The translations under genes were made by a program, and so were the position numbers. Shown one piece after another: positions 35,612 to 45,600 of a DNA stretch of 64,000 nucleotides. Positions within the stretch are counted from its first letter, which is position 1. Every line of letters begins with the position of its first letter. Source of the stretch: Mytilinidion resinicola (taxonomy: Eukaryota > Ascomycota > Dothideomycetes > Mytilinidiales > Mytilinidiaceae). The notes beneath the pieces are model-generated. The model saw nothing but the letters and a program-made list of their open reading frames with translations. It ran no database searches and had not been told where the DNA came from. Where the stretch lies: NCBI RefSeq assembly GCF_010093595.1, contig NW_022985439.1, forward strand, positions 58,869-122,868, written 5' to 3'.

Positions 35612-37318
35612 CTACTGGTCAAACACGGCACCCTTCCAGCCCTCCGACTCATTTGTGTCCAGCTCGTCCCAGTCGGACGAGATGTCAGACTTGTCAGGTT
35701 GTTTGCCAAAAGAGTCGTGGGCATCAGTCAAAGGAGATTCTACCTCATGCCACTCCGATGATATAGACTTGGGCGATTCATCGCCTACATCATAGATGTG
35801 GGGGCAATCAGCTGAAGCGGCATCGGCAAGTGCTGCTTCGAGTGCAACCTCCTCGCTCAGAGCTTCATTCTCTTGCATTGGTGCCTCTTCGGTGTTGGCT
35901 GACGTAGCCTGCGCATCATAAGGTGCTGCTTCGAGTTGACTTTGTTGGGCCTCGGCCAAAGTGTCAATGGTCGATGTCTTCTCTTCGGTTTTTACCACGG
36001 CCTGCTCGATCACATCCTTGATATCTGCGAGCAAGGGATCCTCCTTCGAAGGGTAGTTATGAACGAGCGCCTGCTCAAGCAAGGCCTGCGTAGCGAACCG
36101 TAGCGCAGTCCGAACATCATTGGCATTGATGATCTCATCGTGATACTTCCTCAAATGCTCTGACTGCGCCTTCATAACCACCTCCGAGAAAGTCTTCTTG
36201 ATGTGCGCCAATACGTTGTCACCGTGCTCCCGGTCGGCCTTGCACGCTTCAAATAGACGGTGTATCTTAGGGGCTTGTTCATGGATCCAGTTGCTAACAT
36301 TCTCCGTGGTTGTGTTGCCTTCCAGAAATGCCCTATTCTGTGAAAGTGTGTCGACAAGATTCTCGGTAGCTGTGTGGTGTTCATCGACAACACCAGATGT
36401 CAATTCCGATCCGTCGTTCATCTCGTCTTGCGCACCCTCGAGATTCTCCGACTCGTGTAAGGAAGGAAGAGACTCTGGAGTCTTCCTGCTGCCTTCCTCT
36501 ACTTCGCCCTCATCCTCGATCTCCTCTGCAATCTTAGTCATCACACTCGTGATGAAGGCTACGAGCTCATCCGTACGCACCAACCCCTGCTGTCTCTCCG
36601 CCATGGCCTCCACGATCGTTACAACTCTTTCGAGAAGGTTTCTCTCCGACTTCGCATCTTCAGCTTGGTCGATCTTGGCCTTCAGTAATTCCAGAATCTG
36701 CCCCTTCATCGTCTCTCTATCCGCCTCAAGCTGGTCAATCTTGCCTTTAGCGGAATTTTTTTCGGCGTTGAGCTCCCCGATCTGAGTGACGAGCTCGTCT
36801 TGAACCTCTTCGACCTTTGGTTCAACGGATGCAGAAAAGCGGCGCTCGAGCTCCGTGAGCTTTCGCTCGTACTCAATCTGCTTCTCCGTAAGCTTAGCCT
36901 TGTATCCAGCTTGCTCCTGGGCGAAGACCGCCCGCTCTTCCTTTTGGACCTTCTCAATGTGTGCCACGACGTACCGCACCATGGCGTATCCGAACATGGT
37001 GATGGCCAGTGCGCCTGCAGTCATGCAGGCTGTATTGGATGGTTTATGTTCCATTAAGAAGTTCAGAACACCGGTAGGCTTCTGGCAACGGCAGCAGGAT
37101 TGAAGCTCGTTCTTGATTCGGTCGGGCAAAACATTGACATAGCCCGCGAGGATTGAATTCAGCTGTTGTTGAACCTCCTGAGGTAGTTCGCAAGTCGCGG
37201 CAGTGTAAAGGTCGCTGCCAGTGGGAAGGGACTTGATGGCATTGGCAAATGAAGTTGGCAGTGCGCCATTGTCCTGGCTATTGAGAAGCACCTTCAAGTA
37301 TTGGAAGCAAGGAGCCAT
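35612..37318 (-). CDS. Array gene A: membrane-anchored coiled-coil protein, unrecognised family, longest member
   Basis: A single open frame of 568 residues with no intron needed. Residues 1-95 form the domain shared by the array: it begins MAPCFQYLKVLLNSQDNGAL, then IKSLP, CELPQEVQQQL, LPDRIKNEL and CCRC. One hydrophobic segment follows at about 97-118 (MTAGALAITMFGYAMVRYVV). Residues 121-240 are strongly heptad-like and charged (coiled coil), then comes a long acidic region with a second helical block. The tail contains two W-x-x-hydrophobic motifs in acidic context, SSEWHEVES and SSDWDELDT. This copy is about twice as long as its relatives because of the extended coiled coil and the central insertion. 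Function is unknown; predicted topology is single-pass with a large cytosolic coil. Confidence 0.8.
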   Translation of the reverse strand: MAPCFQYLKVLLNSQDNGALPTSFANAIKSLPTGSDLYTAATCELPQEVQQQLNSILAGYVNVLPDRIKNELQSCCRCQKPTGVLNFLMEHKPSNTACMTAGALAITMFGYAMVRYVVAHIEKVQKEERAVFAQEQAGYKAKLTEKQIEYERKLTELERRFSASVEPKVEEVQDELVTQIGELNAEKNSAKGKIDQLEADRETMKGQILELLKAKIDQAEDAKSERNLLERVVTIVEAMAERQQGLVRTDELVAFITSVMTKIAEEIEDEGEVEEGSRKTPESLPSLHESENLEGAQDEMNDGSELTSGVVDEHHTATENLVDTLSQNRAFLEGNTTTENVSNWIHEQAPKIHRLFEACKADREHGDNVLAHIKKTFSEVVMKAQSEHLRKYHDEIINANDVRTALRFATQALLEQALVHNYPSKEDPLLADIKDVIEQAVVKTEEKTSTIDTLAEAQQSQLEAAPYDAQATSANTEEAPMQENEALSEEVALEAALADAASADCPHIYDVGDESPKSISSEWHEVESPLTDAHDSFGKQPDKSDISSDWDELDTNESEGWKGAVFDQ

Positions 37319-37960
37319 TGTGGCGAGGGGTCTGGCGGGCTGGTGGGATCAGGCTGTGATGTTGTGGTTGTATTGAAAAATGTGGTGGTGGGTCGATCGG
37401 GGATGAGTGAGGTGTTGTTTAGGAACAGCTTCTGCTAGAGCAGTCGAGGTTCTTATAGTTGTTGCCAAAAAAAAAAGGGAGCACCCATACGGTCGCTAGT
37501 AGGAGACTAGAGGTGGTGAATGAAGAGGAAGAGAGCATTTGAAATGGTGAATGGATGGAAGTCCTGTTACTCGTGGGAACTGCAATTTCGAAGCACATGG
37601 ATCAAAACAAAAACTGAAAGCATTTGTGAATTAGCAAGAGGAAATATAGATAAAAGAACCGATCTTTGCACGGGAGCCTCATGTCAAAAGCTCTCGATTT
37701 GTGGTTGCTGGAATAATATGGAGTCTCAATTTTCCCGTACTAAAGTCGATACGTGTCATCTGCTAGCAAACCTACCCCATTTTTCTACAACGCAGGCCGA
37801 GAACGTCAGCATATATATATGGGGTCGGCTCGACAACCAAGTTGGCAGGATCGAAACCGTCCGATCGCACTCCTTTGATATCCCCCCTATTTCAAGCGAC
37901 TTCAACATATCCGAATGCGGGTCTGAGGCGCCCAACTTGAAGCTGACGATAAGTTACTGG
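37319..37960 (-). promoter_or_regulatory. Gene A promoter and spacer
   Basis: About 145 bp before gene A, read on the minus strand, TTTTTGGCAACAACTATAAG places a TTGGCA box just upstream of a TATA-like TATAAG (around 37451-37472). The same pairing precedes other array genes. An A-run interrupts the box on the upstream side. A TTCATTCACC motif lies about 50 bp further upstream. Confidence 0.6.
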
Positions 37961-38476
37961 TCTCTCCTCAGTGACCCCAGATTACCCCTGGTGGCGAAAA
38001 AGTCCCTCTTCGCGGTGTGTCCGCCGATGCCGGCCTCTCCATCGGCCTTTGCACAGCCGTGGCAGACGTCTTGGTCGGTTCCATCTCCAATTCCTCGAAC
38101 CTTTCCTTAATCTCCCCATTCTCAATCTCAAGTGCTCCAATCCTCTCACTCAGGGCCTTCGCCCCGGTCTCGAGATCCTCTTACAGCTGTTTAGTTTTCG
38201 ATTCCAGAACTTCGTTGAGCCGGAAACCAAGCTCTGAATTCTTCTGCTTGTATGACATGCGCTCATCCTGTTGCATGCGTTCCTGGTGGCGGAGCGGACA
38301 CTGAACAGTCACGTAGTGGAGTATGGTGAAGGCCAAGACGACGAAGGCGGTGCGTGTTATGATCGCCTTGTTTTCTGATAGAAAGGCTGGGATTGCGTTG
38401 ACGGAGGTGGCAGGGAGGGGTCGTTTTAGATACTGCCGTTGATGAGGTCTTTAAGGTAGTTAATGTAGAACGCCAT
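37960..38476 (-). pseudogene. Array gene B: decayed paralogue
   Basis: On the minus strand it starts at 38476 with MAFYINYLKDLINGS, the family N-terminus, but a TAA follows after 16 codons. Another frame continues with VNAIPAFLSENKAI, then TRTAFVVLAFTILHYVTV at the membrane-segment position, QERMQQDERMSYKQKN and LNEVLESKTKQL, a TAA, then EDLETGAKALSERI, ALEIENGEIKERFEELEMEP. The middle of the N-terminal domain is deleted, and at least one frameshift and one stop are present. No WxxL tail is visible. This is a pseudogene of the tandem family. Confidence 0.72.
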
Positions 38477-39216
38477 TGTCGTGTAGAGGCTGCAGAAGAG
38501 AAGATGCGAGTCGCTTAGTGCGCTTTGTGGGTGTTGTGGGCGCTCGGAGTCGTGTTGATAGTGATGGCGGGATGGTGCGTGCGAAGAATCTGTGTCACTG
38601 CCTGTAGATTTTTGAACAGCTTTTGGTAGGTAATGGAACGGTGTAGAAGTAGCTAAATACCGATCTCAGAAACGAGCACGTGGCCATTGAATCGATTGAG
38701 TGAATGCGCGCTAATTGATAAGGAGAAGCCACATAGACCCGTCAGAGCGCAGTCAGACTTTTGATTACAGCACCAGCCTTCAGGGCTGGTCATCAGATCA
38801 ACGTTGATTGAACGGACAAGATCCGATACGGTAGCTTGTTCAATGCATGGATCCTGATATTGGACTATGCGGACGGCGTTTCTGTAGCAGGTGAAAGATT
38901 CTTTGGAGTTTTCACTCTCGCAATTTTTAGGATTTACGTGCGAAAGAGGTATGCACATAACGCTTACTAGCTAAGCGAGTACCTCAACGACCACGTACCC
39001 CTGGAATAGAAAAGATGAATTAATACCCCGACATCGGTCAAATGAATTCTATGAAACCCCACTTATCTTGTCATCTGTAAGTAGAGATAGGTCATACAAA
39101 CCTAAGTGGCCTGTTGCAACTACCCTGCAGATATCAAGTCGCTAAGTAGCAAAGCGCATACAGATTACAAAGTATATGCGCAATAATCTGAATAGTCGAG
39201 CACTAGGCTGATCAGA
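38477..39216. other. Spacer between array genes B and C
   Basis: 740 bp with no supported gene. A 101-codon minus-strand frame (38653-38958) has no family resemblance or domain. It may hold further decayed duplicated sequence. Confidence 0.4.
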
Positions 39217-40068
39217 CTACTCCCTCAACCACGACTCCGCATCCTGCTCTACCATCTCCCACTCTGATGTGATTTCGGCCTCTCTTGCGGCATTCCTAGC
39301 TTTATACGCCGCATCGGAGATCATCCAACTCTCGCTCTCCAACCTGCCGCCGCCCTTCAGAAAGTTCCGGAGAGGAATCAGGTGATGCGGTACCTGTTCC
39401 TCCACAGGATCTTCTTCAACTCTACCTTCATTTGCCCCCTCGGATTCGAGTCCAGCTTGCTCAGCTTTTGCCGTCTCTTTTGACGTCTCCTTTTGCTCGA
39501 AATTGCCCTCCGCCATCTGAATCCCGTCGATTTCTATGCTCTTCCTAGCTTCGCCTGCTGGGAACTCCTGGATATGCACGTTCAGATTTCCTCGGAGGCT
39601 CTCGGCGTTGTCGGCCAGGTCAGTCAGCGTCTGAATAACGTGAGCACTGAGCTGTGTCAACTTTTGATCGTACATCATGCGTTCCTCCATTCGAACGCTC
39701 GCGACACGACGGTTGAAATGTTGTACAGCCATGTAACCAATGACCATCAGACCGAGGGCGCCTGTGGTAGCGTAGGCAAAGTGTCCCTTGTGTTTGAAAA
39801 GGAATGAGAGGATCGTAGTGAGGGTTGACTGCTGGCAGGTGCAGTACTTGGCCAATTCTTGGTGAATATGGCTAGGAAGGCTGGAAAGATACTCGGCGAT
39901 GATCAACTTCAGATCTCGTTGTTTCTCCGGGGAGAGATCGCAGACTGTAGCATCGCTGGAAAGGTCGCTATCGGGAAGCGACTTGATAGCCGCGGTGACT
40001 GCGGGTGGCAGTGCGTTATCGTCAGTTCCGCTGAGGAGGGATTTGAGGTAATTTACGCAAGCAGCCAT
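39217..40068 (-). CDS. Array gene C: membrane-anchored paralogue
   Basis: A single-exon frame of 283 residues. The N-terminal domain begins MAACVNYLKSLLSGTDDNAL, with IKSLP, CDLSPEKQRDLK, LPSHIHQEL and CTCQQ. The membrane segment is at about 98-117 (YATTGALGLMVIGYMAVQHF), followed by the basic/charged stretch RRVASVRMEERMMYDQKL shared with the other members. The C-terminal half is acidic and Glu-rich and ends EITSEWEMVEQDAESWLRE, containing the W-x-x-V tail motif. It is intact and is the best compact representative of the family. Upstream, at 40233-40260, is the conserved TTGGCA/TATA-type promoter. Confidence 0.82.
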   Translation of the reverse strand: MAACVNYLKSLLSGTDDNALPPAVTAAIKSLPDSDLSSDATVCDLSPEKQRDLKLIIAEYLSSLPSHIHQELAKYCTCQQSTLTTILSFLFKHKGHFAYATTGALGLMVIGYMAVQHFNRRVASVRMEERMMYDQKLTQLSAHVIQTLTDLADNAESLRGNLNVHIQEFPAGEARKSIEIDGIQMAEGNFEQKETSKETAKAEQAGLESEGANEGRVEEDPVEEQVPHHLIPLRNFLKGGGRLESESWMISDAAYKARNAAREAEITSEWEMVEQDAESWLRE

Positions 40069-40300
40069 TGCGATGTGGAGACTTGGAGGCTTGTAGGCTT
40101 GGAAGCTTGGAAGGGTTGGAAGGGTTGGTAAGTGGTGTTGTTGCTGATTGTGTTGTTTTAGTGGTTGTGGTGGGTAGCCTGGTAGGGTGTGTATGTGTGT
40201 GTTGAGAAGAAGCCAATTTCAGGGAGGTCTGGGGGTTTATGTATGGATGCCAAGAGTGGCCAGCGACTTAGAGGTAGCGACTTATAGGTAGTGAATTTAT
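40069..40300 (-). promoter_or_regulatory. Gene C promoter
   Basis: The minus strand reads GCCACTCTTGGCATCCATAC followed by ATAAAC, about 170-190 bp before the start codon (40233-40260). The TTGGCA box plus TATA-like element matches genes F and G closely. The leader is TG/GT-rich, with small direct repeats of CTTGGAAGGGTTGGAAGGG type near 40098-40125. Confidence 0.65.
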
Positions 40301-40871
40301 CGAACAAGGTTTAACATAGCTGTTGAGACCGCTGCTAATGTGATGATGAATCGATTGGTAATAAAGGTGTGGGGTTTCCAGGCGAGTTCCAAATAACGGT
40401 AGAGTGTTTGATAAAGCAATGCCACGTATCTGACAGATGGCCGGTAAATAGTAGTATTCGATGAAGCAATATATGCACCACCTATCGAAAAAGGGGTTCG
40501 CATTTTCTTTTCTCTCTATTCTAGGGCCAGTGTATCTTCAATCTTAAAGAAGGTAGAGTAGAGGGAAAAGGACAGTAACTTGGAGATCAGAGCGAAAAAA
40601 TTAGGGAACTACATTTTACTGCTCTTATATAGGTTTCACGGAGGAAGCATTTATGGGGGATAAAAATGATCATTACGTCCACCTCCCCGCCCTCGCTATG
40701 TAGAGGTACAAGTTCGTACTTATTCCTTCATCATAGGCCGTACATGTTAAGCTTGCCTTCAAATTCAATAAGCCTACAACAGAAAGCTCACCAAATCACC
40801 TCCGTACCTCCCACGGGCTCATGTGTGCGATCTTCTGACCTTCAAGATTCTGTGCCCGACTCATGTGTCTC

Positions 40872-42043
40872 TTAAAATAAGAAATCATCATCACCTTCCA
40901 CCACTTCCCACTTTTTATCAAAGAGAAGCTCATTTCTATGTCTAGATGAAGAGCCCTCGATCCCAGCGGTTGAAGAAGTATCATTAAACAGAGCTGCCTC
41001 AGCTGCGGTTTCTGAGCTGTTGTTAACGTCTACATTGACCAGCACCTCCTCTTTGATGCCTTCCGCAGCTTTCTCTGTAGTTTAAGCCTCATCCATGGCC
41101 TCGGAGGTTGAATGTGATGCGTTCCCTCAGCTTGATCTTGGTCCTGAACTCAGGTTAAATTGATGTGAACTCTGATTTCTATAGACGTCTAGCTAGTTGT
41201 ATATATACTAGGGGAAGGAAGGGGGCCACCCCCAGGGTGGCGCGCTAGTAAGTTCAGATGAGCCCTGCACAGCTGAGGCTTCAGCTCGGTTCTCTACAGC
41301 TGAGATTTCAGCTGGGTTCTCTACAGCTGATGTTCGGAGAGTAGCTTTCTGGCATATGAGTTGTTGATCCTAGGTTGTAGTGCTGCAACCTGAGTCCTGA
41401 CGCTACCATCCAACCACTTCCTGACTCGATGGGAGCTTGGCAGTCCCTGCGCATTTTCTTCTTCGGCACCCCCGCTCCAGACCCCTTCAGTGCTGCTCCA
41501 CTCGAACCGAGCCTGCTCCTCCCGGATCAACAATGCCGACAGATACTTCACGGTCTCCTTGAGCACTTAGGTCTGCGCCTTCATGACCCTTTGAAACTCC
41601 CTAGCCACGTCGACCAGTGACTGATTGAACCGCGCTTGAGTTTCAGCCGAGTCCAGCTTTCGCTCGTATTCCTTGCGTGCCTCTCGCCGTACGTCCTCCA
41701 TGCGTCGGTTGATGTACTTCGCTCCGAAGTATCCAAAGACTGTGATAGCGAGAGCGCCCGCGGTAACATAGACGACCGTAGACTGGGTATCGAACAGGGA
41801 TTCAGGAATACTGCCTCTTGTGAAGCACGCACAGGCGTGGACAATATCGTGCAGGATGCGGTCGGGAAGGCTAGAAAGGTGTTGATTTAAAGCATCTTTT
41901 AGACTATGCTGGTTGTCTAGTGAGAGATCGCAAGTAGTGGCGCCGTCGGGGAGCGACCAGAGTGCGGCAATAAGCCCGGGTGGTAGTGTGGCATCTCCAT
42001 TGCGGCCGAAGATAATTTTGAGGATATTCATACACGAGGACAT
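40872..42043 (-). pseudogene. Array gene D: disrupted paralogue with intact head and tail
   Basis: The first 158 codons (42043-41567) are clean: MSSCMNILKIIFGRNGDATL, LPDRILHDI, then the membrane segment YVTAGALAITVFGYFGAKYI (about 92-111) and the charged RRMEDVRREARKEYERKL. A TAA follows MKAQT, but the same frame continues for 81 codons (LKETVKYLSALLIREEQ...). In another frame a tandem 9-residue repeat SAVENPAEI occurs three times (about 41272-41335). The far end still reads NELLFDKKWEVVEGDDDFLF and a TAA at 40874-40872, keeping the family tail motif WEVV. At least two stops and one frameshift make it a pseudogene, unless undetected introns remove them; a truncated membrane protein could still be made. 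Confidence 0.72.
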
Positions 42044-43057
42044 TGTGGTGCAGGGACTTTCAAAGTAGTACGTGGGTGTTGTGCTTGTCGTACGGACAGA
42101 GGTGGGGTGAGTGATCTCTGGGAACAGCTGCTGGGAAGAAAATTAAGTCATTTATAAATCTGTCATAAGACAGCCGTCAATGCCTTTAATATGCGTGCCG
42201 AGTGTGGCCGACAGGAAGTTAGCGTGGAGGTGAATGAAAAGGCCGTTGATCGACCGAGCATTTATTATGATGGATAGAACAAAGTGCTCCTCTTGCCATG
42301 TATTGATCACAGTGCTAGAACAAACACGCAGATCATACAGAGAAAAGCGGCAATGAGATAAGACCCCTTTCCTTCACCGATGGATTCTGTGCAACAGATA
42401 TGGCTGTGTGCTAGATGGGAATCTAGTAGAGTTTATGCGACGCTTATTTATGCGTAGATCTTTATTTTGCACGAGTCTAGATTCCCTAGTGCTCTGGAGC
42501 GGGCTAAATACGAGGTTTAATAGTATCAGATGAAGAGGAGAAGAGTGTAGTTTGAAGAGATTCAGAAAAGAGATATTTCATTGCAGTGCGGGAATTTCCC
42601 TCGAATGCGCCGAAGGTGGTATTTCCATCAGGGTTTTCCGGGCTTATATGAAAAAAGAAAATAAAAACAGCAAATCGTGCTAAGATTAGTTGTCACTTCT
42701 TCGCAAACCATAGTCGCAATTCGAGGCTAACCAGCAAACAGAAACAACTTTGAGCATCAAAAACGCATTTTCGGCTTGACAGTTTAGGCGGATCAACCGG
42801 TCCTATGGCTTCAGGGGAGAATAGTCAGGCAGTTTACATTTGAGAAAGCCATGCAGTAGGATAACATTAGATAAGTTAAACAGAGGTGAGTAAGGCCGTC
42901 CCGTACGGTGCATAAAACTATATAACTCCCATTGGCCCCTGAACCTACTCACCTTCTGTGCAAACTATTGCAAGGTCGCCGAAAAGCCCACGTAGCATGG
43001 CGAACGCTACGGGACCCATGCCACGCAGCATTCCACTCCCTCTAGAACACTGTCAGC
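42044..43057. promoter_or_regulatory. Gene D promoter and spacer
   Basis: The minus strand shows GCCACACTCGGCACGCATAT about 155 bp before gene D (42189-42208), a variant of the array promoter. GGTGAATGAAAA with a following CGACCGAGCATT (42229-42263) is nearly repeated upstream of gene G at 44159-44193. The rest, 42270-43057, holds no supported gene. Confidence 0.5.
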
Positions 43058-43822
43058 CTAGTTCGTCCCCTTCAACAATTCCTCGTCAAGCTCGATCCAC
43101 TCGGAAGATATGGACTTATTGGAGTCGCAATCGAACTCAGAGGTGACATCTTCCTTCAAATCTGGAGCTTGCTCCTCTTCGACTTCGACGGCAGCGCTAT
43201 TTTGGACCTGTTTGTCCTTCTGGAGACCGTCCTGTGCCTGTCCCTCTTCAATGGCGCTACCAATAGTGTCAATCCGATCCTCGAGCTTTACAAGATCTTT
43301 TTGCTTGGCCAATCCTGCACCTGCCTCCTTGAGGTCCTCCGTATGAACGAGAGTCCCTTTCAACTCTTCGACTTCTTGAATCAGGTTGTGGCCGAGTTGA
43401 CGCTTCAGCTGAGCAAGCTTGGCCTCATACATCTCCCGCTCCTCTATGCGGATCTTCTCTCCGCGCCGAACCACATACTTTACGGCCAGATAAGCCAGTA
43501 CCACAGCCACAGCTGTACCAGCAATCCTCATCTTGGATCCCGTCAGGAAGTACATGACACGGCCGGATGTCGTGCACGTGCAAACCCGCAGTAACTTCTT
43601 CCTGACGCGATCAGGCAGAATCCCCGTAATATCTGCCATGAGGATCTTCAGGTCGTCTTGGTTCTCTCTTGGGAGGCCGCAAGTCTCGTTGGCAATGACC
43701 TGCCAGTAGAGTTCTTCTTCATTAGGCAACCACTTGATGCCGCTGTAGACTTCAGCGGGGAGCGTGCCATTGACATCGCTGCGGGTCAAGAGAGACTTGA
43801 GGAAGATGACGCAAGCAGCCAT
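43058..43822 (-). CDS. Array gene G: membrane-anchored paralogue
   Basis: A single-exon frame of 254 residues. It starts MAACVIFLKSLLTRSDVNGT, with the conserved CGLPRENQDDLK, LPDRVRKKLLRVCTC, then a hydrophobic segment at about 98-117 (RIAGTAVAVVLAYLAVKYVV), less Gly-rich than the relatives. RRGEKIRIEEREMYEAKL follows, and a coiled-coil-like region with EVEELKGTLVHTEDLKEAG. The C-terminus is acidic and ends NKSISSEWIELDEELLKGTN, with the W-x-x-L tail motif. It is intact, with no intron or frameshift. Confidence 0.82.
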   Translation of the reverse strand: MAACVIFLKSLLTRSDVNGTLPAEVYSGIKWLPNEEELYWQVIANETCGLPRENQDDLKILMADITGILPDRVRKKLLRVCTCTTSGRVMYFLTGSKMRIAGTAVAVVLAYLAVKYVVRRGEKIRIEEREMYEAKLAQLKRQLGHNLIQEVEELKGTLVHTEDLKEAGAGLAKQKDLVKLEDRIDTIGSAIEEGQAQDGLQKDKQVQNSAAVEVEEEQAPDLKEDVTSEFDCDSNKSISSEWIELDEELLKGTN

Positions 43823-44478
43823 TGTGGTGACGAGACTAAGAGTGGTTTAATGATGGGGCGGCTTTTGTGGATTGTGGAGAACTCAGATGTTGTGGTTGCT
43901 GTGCACAGAGAGGTGCGGTTTGGTGGGCGATGTGGTAGTGTTTATGTTGAAAGGGAGATGATAGGAAGGGAGACTTGAAATAGGCCTATGTGTGCCAAGA
44001 GCGCTAGGAAGCCAGCGGTCAATTCAGTGGAGGTGCTTCTACATAATGTCTATGTGAATGGTGTGAAGGCGTGTCAGGATCACTGCTGTGAATTGGCGGT
44101 GGCAAGGCGGTGATGATGATGGTCACCTCCATGTAAATCGCCGGGGACGATAGCCTGGAGGTGAATGAAAACTACGCGACCAACGGAGCATTCGGCATGG
44201 TGAATTAAGTGAAGCTTGTTAGTCTTAGAGTAGATAAAGAGGATATGTAGAGGAAAGTAGCAATGATTCAGACAGAAAGAGAGAAGATCAGCCAGGCTCA
44301 GTCACTTTCGATAAGACATCACACACAATATGCCAATCAGCATCGGCTAACTCCGTACTGTTTGTTAGAAATAAGATTTTGAATTGCACCTGACCGATAC
44401 CGAGAAGCTCAAAGAGGCGATTCAACCCTACACGGAAAGTTGCTTAAGCTCATTGCTGTCCGCGCATTTCATAACAGC
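43823..44478 (-). promoter_or_regulatory. Gene G promoter and spacer
   Basis: About 170 bp upstream the minus strand reads GCGCTCTTGGCACACATAGG, with CCTATTTC after it (43978-44004): the TTGGCA box and TATA-like element. The 44155-44193 segment nearly duplicates part of the gene D upstream region, so the two promoters share recent ancestry. No other gene is seen. Confidence 0.6.
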
Positions 44479-45092
44479 TTAGTTCTCGAGCTCCCTACCG
44501 AACAATTCATTTCCATTCTCTCCATTGAGGACCTCCCATTCCGAAATACCATCCGAGTCGGCCGCTTCAAGGTCGTGATGCTCGCGAAGAGCTGCAAGGG
44601 GAATTGAAAAGGGTCCAAAATCAAATTCGTTCGTAGAAGCCAGAAAAATTTATCCAGATTCCATTCTCCATCGATCCTGTCCTCGGTCTTGTCATCGTCT
44701 TCCAGGGCGTCCATCTGCGGCTCTTCTTTGATAGCGCACTCCACATACCGAGACATACCCCAAGCCACCAGATATCCCACAGCCGTGATGGCTAGAGCTC
44801 CCGCAGCTGTGTACGCGGCCTCCGCCTGGTGCTCCATAATAAAGCTGAGAATGCGGCTGGAAGTCGGGCAGGCCTGCTTGAAACTTTGCTTGAAGTGATC
44901 GGGGGCTTTCCGCAAAATGTCTGCCAGAACGGACCACACAACGTTTTCATTCTCCCACAGGCGATCGCGGGCTTCGGTTGCGGTCGCGAAGCTGCTACTG
45001 ATGAGCGACTGGAGGATTTCAACGAATTCGGTGAATGGAATGCCCTTGACGTCGGGGTTGATAAGCGTCTTCAGAAAGCCAACGTATGACAT
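44479..45092 (-). pseudogene. Array gene E: paralogue with one frameshift
   Basis: The frame from 45092 (MSYVGFLKTLINPDVKGIPF) carries the family N-terminal domain and the membrane segment at about 92-113 (AAYTAAGALAITAVGYLVAW), then MSRYVECAIKEE. The family-like tail appears in a different frame after about 44650: ASTNEFDFGPFSIPLAALRE, then DGISEWEVLNGENGNELFGR and a TAA at 44481-44479. Conservation of EWEVL shows that the shifted frame is the ancestral one, so a 1-base indel lies near 44635-44665. Without correction the product is 207 residues with an unrelated end. A sequencing error or programmed shift cannot be excluded; I see no usable splice pair that restores the frame without losing the conserved post-membrane residues. 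Confidence 0.7.
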
Positions 45093-45300
45093 AGTAGATT
45101 AGAGCTTCTGTTGAAGTGGGTATGTGTTGTTGTGTTGTTTATGGGTTTAATTGGCAACAAAGTGGTGGGTGGTTTGTTGCTTTGTTGGTGTTGCACGTAG
45201 GAGCAGCTGTTGGCGAGAACATCGACTTTTATAGCCAAAACGACTGCTAAGATCAGTAGATAGATGTTGGTGAATATTAATAGGGGCTTTTCCATATTGT
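45093..45300 (-). promoter_or_regulatory. Gene E promoter
   Basis: The minus strand reads GTTTTGGCTATAAAAG (45228-45243), about 140 bp before the start: the TTGGC box directly abuts the TATA element. It is a compact version of the array promoter. A TG-rich leader follows, as in the other members. Confidence 0.6.
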
Positions 45301-45600
45301 GCGTTCACTGTGGCCTCGCTGATGGCTCTCGTTAGACTGACATGCTCATGACATAAGCTTAAGAGAGAAAGGGAGAGTTCTGACCACATAAATACTCGAT
45401 TGAAGGACACCACGTAGCAAGATACTCCTAGAAAATAACGAATACCATCCTATGGCGAGCTCAAGGTTGTAGAACTCCCCGCCTGCCTCGAAAAGATAGA
45501 ATATATGAACTCCACTGAGCCTACCGAAAATGTGACTGACTGAGAGGGCTACGATTTAGATACCCGGTTAGGATTCCGACTGCTCGAGCACAAAATCCGA

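Noticed and set aside
40796..40984. 62-codon minus-strand frame as a separate small gene
   Set aside because: It overlaps the relic tail of array copy D in another frame. The WEVV tail frame is the meaningful one.
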